A stretch of 64,000 nt of DNA from Phytomonas francai. Its lineage: Eukaryota > Euglenozoa > Kinetoplastea > Trypanosomatida > Trypanosomatidae. This document shows, piece after piece, positions 51,715 to 63,756 of this stretch. The translations under genes were made by a program, and so were the position numbers. The stretch is from positions 623,459-687,458 of the forward strand of contig MJCC01000008.1 of the NCBI GenBank assembly GCA_001766655.1. Direction: 5' to 3'. Under the pieces are notes generated by a model that saw nothing but the letters and a program-made list of their open reading frames with translations, ran no database searches and was not told the DNA's origin. Position 1 is the first letter of the stretch; every line of letters begins with the position of its first letter.

Positions 51715-54700
51715 ATGGCTTCTTCTACAAGTTTGATGAAACACTCTAGTACCAGATTCCTCCTGCGCATGCTGGTGCTTATTACTATAGTGTGTAATAC
51801 CTTAGTGTTTGATGCTAGCGCGGCGAGTCTTGAGTTGGGTGCCACTGGAGTATCTGAATCCCCTTCTGCAGACTTTCGTGTAAGTTCCACAGCGGGGGCT
51901 TCTAGAAAAGTCCTTTACAGTCAATATACATTGCTTGATAAAACCTACTCGAGGACGTTAGAAGATCAAACGAAGCTTTTAGATAAGCGGTTTGGAAGAC
52001 TGATAACCTCATCGACAATTGGTGAGGACAAAACTATGGGCGATTCTTCAAAATCAGACTATGTAGGTCTTTACACACCTCCTTACATGAACTTCATTTA
52101 TATCAGCCCCCAAAGAGCAAATGCTGGAGTACACTCATCACCTGCGTTAACGATGCAAAAAAGAGAAAATTTAGCAACCGACGAGACATCCCAGAGACAC
52201 ATTGCTGTGGGTTTGAAGGACGTGGTGCGGCGAGCGCAAACACAATCTACTACAACTTCCCGTTCGAGTGATATAGATAATTTCCAACGTACTAACCAAG
52301 ATATTTTAGAGAACTCCATAGTCGCACCGCTGCGACTCCATCCCCCACCACATCTGAAACTAAATACCCTACGCCAACTAGAAAAGGATGTTTATAAGGC
52401 TCCAACACATCACAAAGTACAGCTGCATGCCCAACGTGAGCCCAAAAGGTTTTTTGCCAATTCTAAAGTCCAAGAAACTATTATCGCTACGAATGAGTAC
52501 AACACTATGATTCCTCTCACAATGTACGACACCGGTACCACAGTCATCTCTTTTAAAGGCCACAAAGATCACATCGTCAATGTGGTTCTTCAGCTCCGTG
52601 GTGAACGCTACGAATCATCCGGGTTGGATTATAACTGTGAAAATACGCGTATATCTGCACAGCTGCGTTCATCTGCTTCTCTAGTTAATCGTGGATATCA
52701 AAAGAGTGCCTCCGAGCTCTCATCCACGATGGCGGCCCACTCTGATCTCCATGACTTCGGGGGGCTTGGCGATACACTTGCTGGCCGTGAAAACGACGGA
52801 AACAGGGATAAAGGCGTAGTAAAAATTCAAAGGGACGACACTCTTTCTGCCAAAGCGCATGTACTTGAGGATGTTTACGATTTTGTTGAGCCCTATGAAG
52901 GCAATCAAAATAGTGTTTGGAGTTCCTTTGCGCAGTTGTTTGATACCTCACTTCTATGTGAGGTTTTACCGAGTCTCTCTATACGCGTTCCAATGGTGGG
53001 GGAGGAACGGGAATTTAATTTTATCATCCAAAGTAATGTGCATCCATTGTTTCAGAGCAAGTTTATTAATAATCAGAACTTCCTGGAGCCAAACCCCGGA
53101 TGCAGCATGCGGGTGTACATCTCGCAGACTCCCGCAAAGCGGCTTGAGGTAAACCAGATTATCTTTGCTGTCGTCATTCCATTGCTTGTGCTGTTGATAC
53201 CGCTTCCTTTTTTTCTACGACGAGCAGATATTATTCAGGTGGCTTCACTTGGTATAGATGTTGTAGACTGTATTTGGTACCCACCGTATCTTTTAAGAAA
53301 GATTGTTATCCTTGGGGCTCTTCGCCTTAAAAGTGCTGTACAGACGGCCTGGAATCAGCGTAAGCGAAAGGCCCAGCAGAAGCGGCTTGAGATGCAGCAG
53401 CGGGCGCTCTCAGCCCGGATGAATGCAGCCATGCTAGTGGCTCAGAGCCAGTCGTGTGGAGAGGGCACTCGACCAGCCAAAGGGGTTGACATTCCACTTG
53501 GACTCCCGGTACAACCTCAGCAGGCGGGGATCCTATCATCCTCGTCAGCCTTGGCAGCGGCAGATGTCACAGTAACAGGAGATGAGAGTAAAGCCAGTGA
53601 AGATGGAAAGGAGGATTATTCTGCAAGTCTGGGGGAGCTGCCGAAACGGAAACCTGTTGGGGATGATAAAGACTTCAGGAATCCACTGTGCACGTCTATG
53701 GCTACCGCCGAACCAGCGACTGCGGTTGTTGTCGTCAAGACGGATTTTCACCGCATCACTGAGGAAACTCCACCCTCCCGGTTTCATCGGGAGTGTGGTA
53801 AAGTGTACGATGCCGGTGGCAATCCCCCCTTCTCAGCTTCCCACGGTAAGCGAGGCATTGACGGCGACGCGGTAACCAGGCAAGAATCCACGGTCCCCTG
53901 CACTACCGATGATAACGGCCCGACCAGCCGAGAGCTCCTCTTCGCCACCGATCCATGTGGTGAAGGGGATAGTGGCGAAGAGGACGAACGCTTCTGTCGG
54001 ATATGCCGAGATGGCGATGAGGAGGAGGATTTGGTGGCCCCCTGCAGTTGTACCGGCTCCGTGCGTTGGGTGCACCTCTCCTGTCTTGAGCACTGGCGGA
54101 TTGAGAGCATCAAGCGCAATATGAACAACGTGAACACGTGTGAGATATGCAAGAGTCCTTTTAGGATCAAAATTCGGCGTTCAATCCTTATATGGCAAAC
54201 CTGCAAAAGCATGGTATACGCTACCATCTTGATTTTCTCATGTTTGATTTGTTTTATATTGGTTCCATTGATAATATATGGTGTCTTTGGGGAGATATCC
54301 TGCGTTGCTGAGTATCATCGTGTGCCCTACACCACTATATTCAAATTGGATGGCCTCATGCTCTCATTCTTTATATATATCGAGATCATTCTTGCAGTAA
54401 TCTTTGCACGCCTCATCGTCTACAGTTGGTTTCGGAGCAGTCCAGAGGTTGAGGCTTATGTCGCTGAGGTACACGTCGTCCCACGATTCATGACATGGCT
54501 CAATATCCTAAAGATTGCATTTGTGACAATGGTTTTAATTGCCCAGGCGATTTCTGTTGGGTACTTGGTAAAGTATTTCATGTATGCCACAAGCTATATC
54601 GTATGGAACTGGGAGGCTTCTCCGTTATTAGGGGGCATAATCTTTGTTGTGTTTATATTTTCAGCGATAGGAATGAGCGCCTCACTTCGGGAGCAGTGGA

Positions 54701-54888
54701 TGCAATCACGGATTGCTCAGGGAAGGGCTGAAGTGACAAATGTTGTTGCGGAGGATTTGAATTCCAACAATAGCCCTCGCGTGAACCACAGAGCCGAAGG
54801 CACAAGGGTTGTGGTGAACAGGGTGGGCTTTGGGTTCTCGTCAGCGTCACAACGGGAGGAAGTCCGTGAACAGGAACCAGGACGGTAG
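51715..54888 (+). CDS. RING-CH (MARCH-type) membrane E3 ubiquitin ligase with large lumenal domain
   Basis: 1057 residues from ATG at 51715 (upstream frame starts only at TTG). An N-terminal signal sequence is seen (FLLRMLVLITIVCNTLVFDASA, cleaved near 36). About 440 residues of probably lumenal or extracellular sequence follow, then a membrane helix at about 478-500 (IIFAVVIPLLVLLIPLPFFL). A cytosolic linker leads to a RING-CH zinc finger at about 758-815: FCRICRDG, CSCTGSVRWVHLSCLEHW, CEICKSPF, giving the C4HC3 pattern. Four further membrane helices lie at about 823-858, 877-905, 924-957 and 963-991. MARCH proteins pass ubiquitin to membrane proteins in the secretory or endocytic pathway. 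Here the long lumenal domain is unusual, since most MARCH proteins start close to the RING-CH. The lumenal part has no recognised domain. Confidence 0.85.
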   Translation: MASSTSLMKHSSTRFLLRMLVLITIVCNTLVFDASAASLELGATGVSESPSADFRVSSTAGASRKVLYSQYTLLDKTYSRTLEDQTKLLDKRFGRLITSSTIGEDKTMGDSSKSDYVGLYTPPYMNFIYISPQRANAGVHSSPALTMQKRENLATDETSQRHIAVGLKDVVRRAQTQSTTTSRSSDIDNFQRTNQDILENSIVAPLRLHPPPHLKLNTLRQLEKDVYKAPTHHKVQLHAQREPKRFFANSKVQETIIATNEYNTMIPLTMYDTGTTVISFKGHKDHIVNVVLQLRGERYESSGLDYNCENTRISAQLRSSASLVNRGYQKSASELSSTMAAHSDLHDFGGLGDTLAGRENDGNRDKGVVKIQRDDTLSAKAHVLEDVYDFVEPYEGNQNSVWSSFAQLFDTSLLCEVLPSLSIRVPMVGEEREFNFIIQSNVHPLFQSKFINNQNFLEPNPGCSMRVYISQTPAKRLEVNQIIFAVVIPLLVLLIPLPFFLRRADIIQVASLGIDVVDCIWYPPYLLRKIVILGALRLKSAVQTAWNQRKRKAQQKRLEMQQRALSARMNAAMLVAQSQSCGEGTRPAKGVDIPLGLPVQPQQAGILSSSSALAAADVTVTGDESKASEDGKEDYSASLGELPKRKPVGDDKDFRNPLCTSMATAEPATAVVVVKTDFHRITEETPPSRFHRECGKVYDAGGNPPFSASHGKRGIDGDAVTRQESTVPCTTDDNGPTSRELLFATDPCGEGDSGEEDERFCRICRDGDEEEDLVAPCSCTGSVRWVHLSCLEHWRIESIKRNMNNVNTCEICKSPFRIKIRRSILIWQTCKSMVYATILIFSCLICFILVPLIIYGVFGEISCVAEYHRVPYTTIFKLDGLMLSFFIYIEIILAVIFARLIVYSWFRSSPEVEAYVAEVHVVPRFMTWLNILKIAFVTMVLIAQAISVGYLVKYFMYATSYIVWNWEASPLLGGIIFVVFIFSAIGMSASLREQWMQSRIAQGRAEVTNVVAEDLNSNNSPRVNHRAEGTRVVVNRVGFGFSSASQREEVREQEPGR

Positions 54889-56177
54889 GTTTAACCCGAT
54901 GTGGCAAGATTCCGTTATCAACAGTCACCACCACCGTGGGCGCCGTTTCAGTATCTCCCAACACTTCTAACTATTTTACATTAGTTACACTGGGAGAGGT
55001 CAAAGGACCTCGTAGCAATTAGTTGAACGGCAATTTCAGTGCATTTGAAATTCAATGGTATACCCCAAGGATTGTTGTTGTGTAGCTCTGAATGGTGGTT
55101 TTTGACACTTTTAGATGATAAAATCAGTTTATCGTTGAGTTTCTTTTTTTTTTTTAAAAGAAAGTATCTTAACAATTTTAGGCGTATTTATTTTGAATGC
55201 AAGTAGGCTAGAATGCATGAATATTTCATTTTCAGTACTTCATTTATCGAGTAAATCTGATTAGGGATATTCACAATAATTGCGTTTAGTCTTGTGTTAT
55301 TATTATTAAGAATATATCCGTATGCATCTAAGCGTGCAAAGCAAATACCATTGACAACAAGCAATGGGGTTAATAGAAAATTCATTTACGATCATGGAAG
55401 GAGTCAACTGAATTTAAATGAGTCTGAATAAGACGTACCAGTTTAAAATTTGTTTAGGTAGCTTTTGCACAGGTTCTAATTTTCCTTGATTGCGGTTATT
55501 ATTGTTATTATTTTGATTGCTGGAAATAAATGGGGTAAACAGAAGCGGTGTATGCTTTTTTTCATTTCGATTTTTTTTGTTCACAAGGCATTTTCTATGG
55601 TGTAATATGGAGGAAAAGGAGAAGGGTGATCTTTTCTGCTTCATAATTTCGCTTCCATAACGACAAGACATGTAGTTTTGTCGAATTTCTTTTCAAACTA
55701 TTATGGGTTTCCTATCAAGCATTCTTTTTTGCATAATGTTTATGAAATATACATAGTTTCTCTGCATAAAAATGGAGGTTTTAATCCATAAATTCGCTTA
55801 ATCTCGCTGTGTATATTCCATTTATGAAGAGCTCAATTTTTCAATATTTGATACATTTTTTTCCGAAGTTGCTTTTACGGCTATACTCTTTTATCTCCCC
55901 TCCGCAAGAAAAATGATTCCATATTATTGAATCTTTTATTTTATACCTATTTATCTCTATTTATCTGTGCTTAGCATTCTATCAAAAAGATATCGCTTTA
56001 GCAAGAGGCATTTCGTTTGTGAAATTGGTGAATTGAAAGCTATTCCGCTGGGGGAACAACGCTGTAAATCTAGCTATTTCAAGAGAGTGTACGTTGTAAA
56101 GGTTGTATCTATCCACAGCTACACAGGTCTTTCTCGCATATTTTTTCCTATTTCGATACCCGCGCAGACCACTTTAA
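54889..56177. other. intergenic spacer ahead of Ser-rich gene
   Basis: About 1.3 kb, AT-rich. A pyrimidine-rich stretch at about 55883-55904 is a candidate splice signal for the next gene. The plus-strand frame 55967-56218 is most likely 5' UTR. Confidence 0.55.
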
Positions 56178-58370
56178 ATGGCCAACCACGGCTGGCAAAA
56201 GGGTCAATGGAGAGCTGAAAAAGGTCCTCTTTGCGGCCGAAAGTCTCTTCTTGATTTAAACAGGGCGAGTAAAACGAGTATTCACGATGACTGGCAATCC
56301 CCACCGGAGTACTTCAACGAGCGAGGTCTGGGGCCTGATGTAGCGGCCTCACGTTCGCTGAAGTTTTTGAAAAATGATTGTATTTCTGCTCAAGTTGCCC
56401 CGTCGCGGGCGGAGAAGCTCCCCATATCAAACGTGGATGTATCCCTGTACAGAAAATCGAGTCGACAAAGTCCACAGTATGACAAGGATAAGAATATATT
56501 CTCAAAATTGGAGCCTGCGCATCGGCGTAGGAGTAGTCGTGCTGCAGGCCATAGGAGCTCAGGTTCTCACGGTAACGCGAGCCATGCGCAATCTAAGACG
56601 TCTTTCTCATCATTCTCTTCTTTTACACCCGTGCGCAGTGAACGTTTAACAGATTTGGTTTCCGTTAAAAAATCGGCTGAAGGAAGAGCCACAAATCATA
56701 ATAGGGCTCGCGCTGCATCGCCTGGCGATTTGTGGGACCCTTTTTATGGTCAGTTTGACAAAGACTTAGGTTCTATGAATTCAAGGCAATTGATCCCGAG
56801 TGATCAAAACTTCTCAAATTTACCCTCTACGGACTCTGCTTTGAGGGATAAACGAAAATTAAATGGGGACATGCCTTCATTAAAATATGGAAAATCGGTG
56901 AATCTAGAGAACGGGATGCTTGAACGGGCTCATGATGGTTCCAAGAGCTCAGTTCTGAAGAATTCTAGTTCACATATAATTAGCGGGAGTTCAAGTTTTC
57001 GCGACGTAGTGTGGAGGACCATACCCACTCCGAAAAAGTTTGGGATGCGTCGTGTCCCTTCAAGGACTCAGTTTTCCAGAAAGAACTCGACCTCAGGGAT
57101 CAGCTTCCCGTATCGTGAGGGAAAACAGCGTCAATCTAGCGCCGCGAGCAATAACTCTCAAGCAAGCAACAGGAGCGTCGTGTGGTCGCGCCTTCCGAAG
57201 TTGCTCCACAACCACCCTGCCGTACCGGATTCCAGAATATCAAGGGTTTCTCATTCAAAATTGAATGCGAATCTGTCCTTTGATGGCTCTAGATATACTC
57301 AGTCTTTCAATAGAAATAGCGGAGGGAATGCTGATCGCATTTATAAGAAAATGTACCACATCAGTTTCAAACAAAGGTCAGACTCAAAATGGGTCAACAG
57401 CCTCCGTGGTGGGAATGGATTTCAGCAGAAGCCCAAACCCCATAGGACTGGGGGCGCAAGCAGCCTTACCTCAGGTATTGTAGACGTCCCCCTAACTGAT
57501 AATTTGAGGTCGGCAAGTGCCTCATATAGTAGCTCCACCATAGGGGCGTCGAGTATTATGAAAGGGTGCAATAGTACAGTCAAACCACATGTGACATCCA
57601 ATACGCGAAAGACACAGAGAGCTGTAGGCATGAATGGGATACTGACGAAAAGGCTGTCGAAGACAGAAGCGAATAGCGCTGATCAACATTGCATCAGGAG
57701 ATCAATTTCTGATTTAAGTAAGGAATTCGAGCACCCTGTCGGAAGTGAGAGTAGAGTCTTGCCGAGTGAAATACGTACACTCGACGTACATCCCTTTGCA
57801 ACAAGTTCTAGTAGCTCTCAAAAAAAAGTAGGAGGAGGGGATGTCAAAAATGTGCAGAGGATTGACAAAGATCCTTTTAGCCGATATCCAAGCCAAACAA
57901 CTGCTGAGAGAATGGAGGATTTACTTTCTTTAAAGCAGACCGCACCTGTAGCACGGGCATATGCAGGAACACAGCTACCCACGTTCTCACGTAGAGTTAT
58001 CAGAACTCGAAATGACTCAGAGGATAGGACGCGTGCAATCCGAAATATCAAAAAAACAAAAGTAAAAGTAAATAACCATAACTCTTCGGAATTGCTTAGA
58101 TCAGTATATTTAGGTAGACCAATTACGCGAGCACAGCGTCTACCGGTGCCAGTTAAAGTAACTCCTCGCACCTCGTTATCGCAGCTGAGTTTAGATCTCA
58201 CAAATGAAAGTAAATCCTGCCTTTGGGAACTTGGTGAAGATATCAGGAGAAGCAGAAATAGAAGCATAGGTAGTAGAATGGAGAGGATTCAATCCTTAAT
58301 CAAATCCAAGGACCCTTTTAGTTATCTTCTGGGATACCATGGGTTTTGGGGGGAACGGAATTACTACTAG
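56178..58370 (+). CDS. basic Ser/Arg-rich protein, probably disordered
   Basis: 730 residues from ATG at 56178. Composition is strongly Ser, Arg, Lys and Asn-rich with few hydrophobic stretches, for example SHGNASHAQSKTSFSSFSSF and SSSSSQKKVGGGDVKN. Short motifs recur (KDPFSRYPSQ, SKDPFSYLLGYHGF), as do DPF-type tripeptides (LWDPFYGQF). No catalytic domain, coiled coil, signal or membrane segment is seen. A basic, disordered protein of this kind could bind microtubules or nucleic acid, but nothing proves it. The long uninterrupted frame in the cluster direction supports it as a real gene. Confidence 0.65.
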   Translation: MANHGWQKGQWRAEKGPLCGRKSLLDLNRASKTSIHDDWQSPPEYFNERGLGPDVAASRSLKFLKNDCISAQVAPSRAEKLPISNVDVSLYRKSSRQSPQYDKDKNIFSKLEPAHRRRSSRAAGHRSSGSHGNASHAQSKTSFSSFSSFTPVRSERLTDLVSVKKSAEGRATNHNRARAASPGDLWDPFYGQFDKDLGSMNSRQLIPSDQNFSNLPSTDSALRDKRKLNGDMPSLKYGKSVNLENGMLERAHDGSKSSVLKNSSSHIISGSSSFRDVVWRTIPTPKKFGMRRVPSRTQFSRKNSTSGISFPYREGKQRQSSAASNNSQASNRSVVWSRLPKLLHNHPAVPDSRISRVSHSKLNANLSFDGSRYTQSFNRNSGGNADRIYKKMYHISFKQRSDSKWVNSLRGGNGFQQKPKPHRTGGASSLTSGIVDVPLTDNLRSASASYSSSTIGASSIMKGCNSTVKPHVTSNTRKTQRAVGMNGILTKRLSKTEANSADQHCIRRSISDLSKEFEHPVGSESRVLPSEIRTLDVHPFATSSSSSQKKVGGGDVKNVQRIDKDPFSRYPSQTTAERMEDLLSLKQTAPVARAYAGTQLPTFSRRVIRTRNDSEDRTRAIRNIKKTKVKVNNHNSSELLRSVYLGRPITRAQRLPVPVKVTPRTSLSQLSLDLTNESKSCLWELGEDIRRSRNRSIGSRMERIQSLIKSKDPFSYLLGYHGFWGERNYY

Positions 58371-59191
<821 letters not shown>

Positions 59192-59192
59192 N

Positions 59193-59730
<538 letters not shown>

Positions 59731-60111
59731 TCCACGAGGGCATCCAGTGAGCGAAAAAGTGCCACGATATATGTGGAGAAAAATGAACATTGATTGATTT
59801 GAATTACTTTTTAATGCAATTTTTCTTAAACACTAGCAAGAGCAGTGCGGGGGCTGCTGTTTCGTGGCATTGAGTGGTAATTCTATCGCGTTTAACATTT
59901 TCTTTTGGGCCCATGATTTGCTTTTACTTCTTTTTTTATCGTTTTTGTTCGTTTTTTTTTCTTCCTCTAACATATGATTTCCAGAGATTACTGTTCATAA
60001 TTTCCATTCTACAGGGAAAAAAAAAAAAAGATTCTTCACTGCTTTTCGAAAAACAAATACCTATCTATTTACGGTGATCTACATCTTCGAGTCGTCCTCC
60101 GCTGAAAGGTC
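59731..60111. other. spacer, ubiquitin-L40 / M20 gene
   Basis: About 380 bases, rich in T, carrying the likely splice signals of the M20 gene. No gene was recognised. Confidence 0.6.
59929..59984 (+). promoter_or_regulatory. polypyrimidine tract and AG, likely acceptor of M20 gene
   Basis: A T/C-rich stretch (59929-59968) is followed by TTTCCAG with AG at 59983-59984, about 130 bases ahead of the ATG. Confidence 0.5.
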
Positions 60112-61527
60112 ATGTCTGTTGACTGGAATAAGGTGAAGGCGACGATCGAGGAGGAGTGGGATCGCTCCATCATCTCTGCCCTCTCCGCGTATATTGAGGT
60201 TCCCAACCAAAGCCCCTTATTCGATCCGGCGTGGGCCTCGAACGGCCTTATGGAGAAAGCCTTTCAGATCATGATTGACTGGGTGAAAGATCAAAACCTT
60301 CGCGGCCTCACTTACGACTACGTCCAGGAGGAAGGCCGGACCCCTTTCCTGCTGATTGAGATCGCCGGCACGGAGCCGACCGAGGGCTCGGTGTTTATGT
60401 ACGGCCACATGGATAAGCAGCCCCCTCTGCGGCCCTGGGGGGAGGGCCTGGACCCCACCCAGCCAGTCCTGCGCGATGGCAGGCTCTACGGTCGTGGGGC
60501 CAGCGACGACGGGTATGCGCTCTTTTTGTCTATCTGCAGCATCGCCTCCCTCCAACGCCAGGGCATACCGCACGGCCGAATCCTCGTTGCGATCGAATCT
60601 GGTGAGGAGTCTGGGAGCCCCGATCTGGATTACTACATGGAGCGTTTTCGGGAAAAGATTGGGGCCATCGATCTCGTGATTTGCCTTGACAGCGGCTGCA
60701 TGAGCTACGATCAGGTGTGGCTCACCACCTCACTGCGCGGTCTTGCCGACGGTGTACTGCGTGTGGAGACCCTTTCCGAGAGCATGCACAGCGGCATAGC
60801 GGGCGGCGTCGTGCCCGATACCTTTCGCATCACCCGCGAGCTCTTGGACCGCGTGGAGGATTCCAAGACAGGGCGGGTCAAGCTCCCGGAGGCGCATTGC
60901 AGCATCCCCGAGGACGCCGTCAGGGCCGCCGAGGCGATGAACACGGTGGGCTTCAAGGAGCTGTTCGCGACCCTGCCCGGCGTCTCGTTGGGCGCCGCCG
61001 ACAACAAGACTCTTGCCCTGAGGAACTTCTGGGAGCCGAGCCTCACCGTCGTCGGGGCGAACCTGCCGGACCCTCTCGTGGCTGGCGATGTGATTCGCAC
61101 AGAGACGGCCGTGAAGCTATCACTGCGTACGCCTCCGACTGTCGACTCGAAACGCGCGCTCGATTCGATGTCCCGCGTCCTGGAGAGCGACCCCCCATAC
61201 AACGCTAGGGTCCGGTTTGAAAAGGAGTCCAGTGGCGACGGGTCCCGCATGCCGGAGTTGAAGTTGTGGCTGCATAAAGCGCTCGAAGAGGCCAGCCTCC
61301 TGGCCTTTGGTAAAACGTATGCGTGCCAGGGCATGGGTGGTGCCATTCCGTTCGTCGGGACGCTGATCGAGACCTACAAAACGGCGCAGTTTATCGTGAC
61401 AGGGGTGCTCGGGCCCCAGAGTAACGCGCATGGGCCCAATGAGTTCCTCCATATCGCTTACGTGAAGGGGTTGACCTTTGTTATCGCGCGAATTATCTCC
61501 GAACAGTTTCAGAACACCCTAAAATGA
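60112..61527 (+). CDS. M20-family metallopeptidase (CNDP/acetylornithine-deacetylase-like)
   Basis: 471 residues from ATG at 60112. The zinc ligands and catalytic residues of family M20 can be placed: GHMDKQP (His99, Asp101), GRGASDDG (bridging Asp132), SGEESGSPD (catalytic Glu165 and ligand Glu166), CLDSG (Asp193) and NAHGPNE (His440). The lid domain with SLRGLADGVLRVETLSESMHSGIAGG lies between. The order and the 'GRGASDDG' and 'PNE' forms fit the dipeptidase/CNDP-like branch. Such enzymes hydrolyse dipeptides or N-acyl amino acids in the cytosol; trypanosomatid members are often labelled glutamyl carboxypeptidase or acetylornithine deacetylase, with the real substrate unsure. No signal peptide is seen. 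The gene is more GC-rich than its spacers. Confidence 0.88.
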   Translation: MSVDWNKVKATIEEEWDRSIISALSAYIEVPNQSPLFDPAWASNGLMEKAFQIMIDWVKDQNLRGLTYDYVQEEGRTPFLLIEIAGTEPTEGSVFMYGHMDKQPPLRPWGEGLDPTQPVLRDGRLYGRGASDDGYALFLSICSIASLQRQGIPHGRILVAIESGEESGSPDLDYYMERFREKIGAIDLVICLDSGCMSYDQVWLTTSLRGLADGVLRVETLSESMHSGIAGGVVPDTFRITRELLDRVEDSKTGRVKLPEAHCSIPEDAVRAAEAMNTVGFKELFATLPGVSLGAADNKTLALRNFWEPSLTVVGANLPDPLVAGDVIRTETAVKLSLRTPPTVDSKRALDSMSRVLESDPPYNARVRFEKESSGDGSRMPELKLWLHKALEEASLLAFGKTYACQGMGGAIPFVGTLIETYKTAQFIVTGVLGPQSNAHGPNEFLHIAYVKGLTFVIARIISEQFQNTLK

Positions 61528-61749
61528 TCAACGGTAACTTGAGGATGGAACCGGAAAAAATGTGCTTGCATGGCTGTGGGGGCATGGGGCCATTATGCAA
61601 TTCGAAGGTTTGTACTGATCCTTTAGAAGCAACCGCTCTGAGGGGATTGCACGTGTGTACGTTAGATATTTTTTTTAGGATATATTAGAAGAGGTTGAGT
61701 ACGATACTATTTTTTCCTCATCAAATATGGGAGAATGTTCGATTTCAGG

Positions 61750-62258
61750 GGTAATGCTTCGGCAGCGTTGCATAGCATACGCAGAGTTTAAAGACAAGCA
61801 ATGCTTGCTTCAAATAATTCTTCCTGTAGGTATCGTTTTAAAATCCTTGCTATGAATGTGAGTTTGAGTTAATCGATACGTTCCTTTCATTGGTGCCACT
61901 CTTTGATCAAGCATACTTACCCGTCCTATCAGTCTCCAAGATTTAAGTGAATATTTACCGATGCATACCGACCTCGTGTTTTTCACAGATGTGGTAAAAG
62001 GAAATGCATTTTTTCCTACATTGCCCAAGTGGTTAGCATATATACGTATTTAGATATTTACCTTTTCTATCGTAAGCTTCTCGATTATTAGCATATAATA
62101 TTGACATGCCCTTATTTAACATGATACTTAAGAGGGTGCATTCCTTATGATATTCAGTAATGAGCGCAGGTACTTGCCAAATATGACTTTAACATTAGTT
62201 TCTTATCCCCCTTTGCTGTAACAAAGTCCAAATAAGTGAACCTTTGGAAAAAAAAATT
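61750..62258. repeat. ~508-base direct repeat, copy A
   Basis: Starts GGTAATGCTTCGGCAGCG and ends CCAAATAAGTGAACCTTTGG plus A run. It is repeated at 62904 with only scattered substitutions. The offset is 1154 bases. Confidence 0.9.
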
Positions 62259-62903
62259 TAAATGAATTACTTTTAGTTGATCCCTTTTGAAAAAAGACCA
62301 AATTTATTATTATGGTATTTAAAAGTTGCGAAGATGTTTGGTTCAATTTTAATGCATCCAGCAATCTAAATTCGAAAATAAATGTATCAACCGGAAAGAG
62401 GAAAGAAGATGATGACGTTCAGAATTTTTTAAAGTTTTCACGGAGAAATTTCATTCCTGTGAGAAGTATAGTAGTAGCTTCCCCCTAATGAAAAGAAACT
62501 AGAAAAACAACAGGGAAGATGGGGGTAACTGACCGATTCACAAAAAAAGCTATACAGCAAACAATAAGAAAGATACGAGAACAAGTTTTATAGTAGATAG
62601 ACTCATCTGTCATGTGAACTCAAAACTATTCAAAACTTTAACAAGAAACGTAAAAAAAAAAGACATGACACATTACGGTGCTCTACTTTTTCCGAAGTTA
62701 TATAAAATAACAGATACATTATTTATATATATGCATATAATGTAGGAAAATAATTCAGTGTAAAACCCTCATCTTACATTAAATTGATTCGAAAATTTTA
62801 CGATTCATTTGTTATTATTAAGCGTAAGGAGGGGATTAACAGGAAAACAGGGTGTGATATTACGAGGGACCCAGGACCCTGCACACGCTGCTCTCTGGGA
62901 ATN

Positions 62904-63411
62904 GGTAATGCTTCGGCAGCGTTGCATAGCATACGCAGAGTTTAAAGACAAGCAATGCTTGCTTCAAATAATTCTTCCTGTAGGTATCGTTTTAAAATAC
63001 TTGCTATGAATGTGAGTTTGAGTTAATCGATAGGTTCCTTTCATTGGTGCCACTCTTTGATCAAGCATACTTACCCGTCCCATCAGTCTCCAAGATTTGA
63101 GTGAATATTTACCGAAGCATACCGACCTCGTGTTTTTCACAGATGTGGTAAAAGGGAATGCATTTTTTCCTACATTGCCCAAGTGGTTAGCATATATGCG
63201 TATTCAGATATTTACTTTTTCTATCGTAAGATTCTCGATTATTAGCATATAATATTGACATGCCCTTATTTAACATGATACTTGGGAGGGTGCATTCCTT
63301 ATGATATTCAGTAATGAGCGCACATACTTGCCAAATATGACCTTAGCATTAGCTTCTTATCCTCCTTTGCTGTAACAAAGTCCAAATAAGTGAACCTTTG
63401 GAAAAAAAATT
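62904..63411. repeat. ~508-base direct repeat, copy B
   Basis: Begins directly after the single N at 62903, so its left boundary is set by the assembly join. It ends in the same A run as copy A, after which the two differ. Confidence 0.9.
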
Positions 63412-63756
63412 TATATATGAGTGCAAACTATTTATTTTTCAAGAATTATTATTTTTAAATAGTTTATAGTTGATTTATATTTTCTTAGTCCAAAGAGGAA
63501 AATGAACTATTTTCGTTTTATAATATTGAAAGAATAAAAGTATATAGTGAGAGTGCGGTAATGTTGTACCGTACCTCTGGCCGTGCGGAGATGGGGTTGT
63601 GCGTGGCTGTCCGCCGCGGAGCATGACATGTCTCTTCTTTCCTCATGACGGTGCTGCTGTCTCCTCCTGATTAGGTTTCTCTCGAACGTTGTATAGTTCC
63701 CAAACACTCAAAGACAGGTAAAGCTATTTTTAATATTTTGATATATTTTTAATTCG

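Larger units (their letters stand above)
61528..63756. other. 2.2 kb spacer ahead of amino-acid permease
   Basis: AT-rich spacer holding two copies of a ~508-base direct repeat and a single N at 62903. No gene recognised by family lies here. A frame of 72 codons on the minus strand occurs in each repeat copy. Confidence 0.6.

Noticed and set aside
61750..63411. snoRNA cluster in the 508-base repeat
   Set aside because: No convincing C box (RTGATGA) and D box (CTGA) pairs at the right spacing on either strand.
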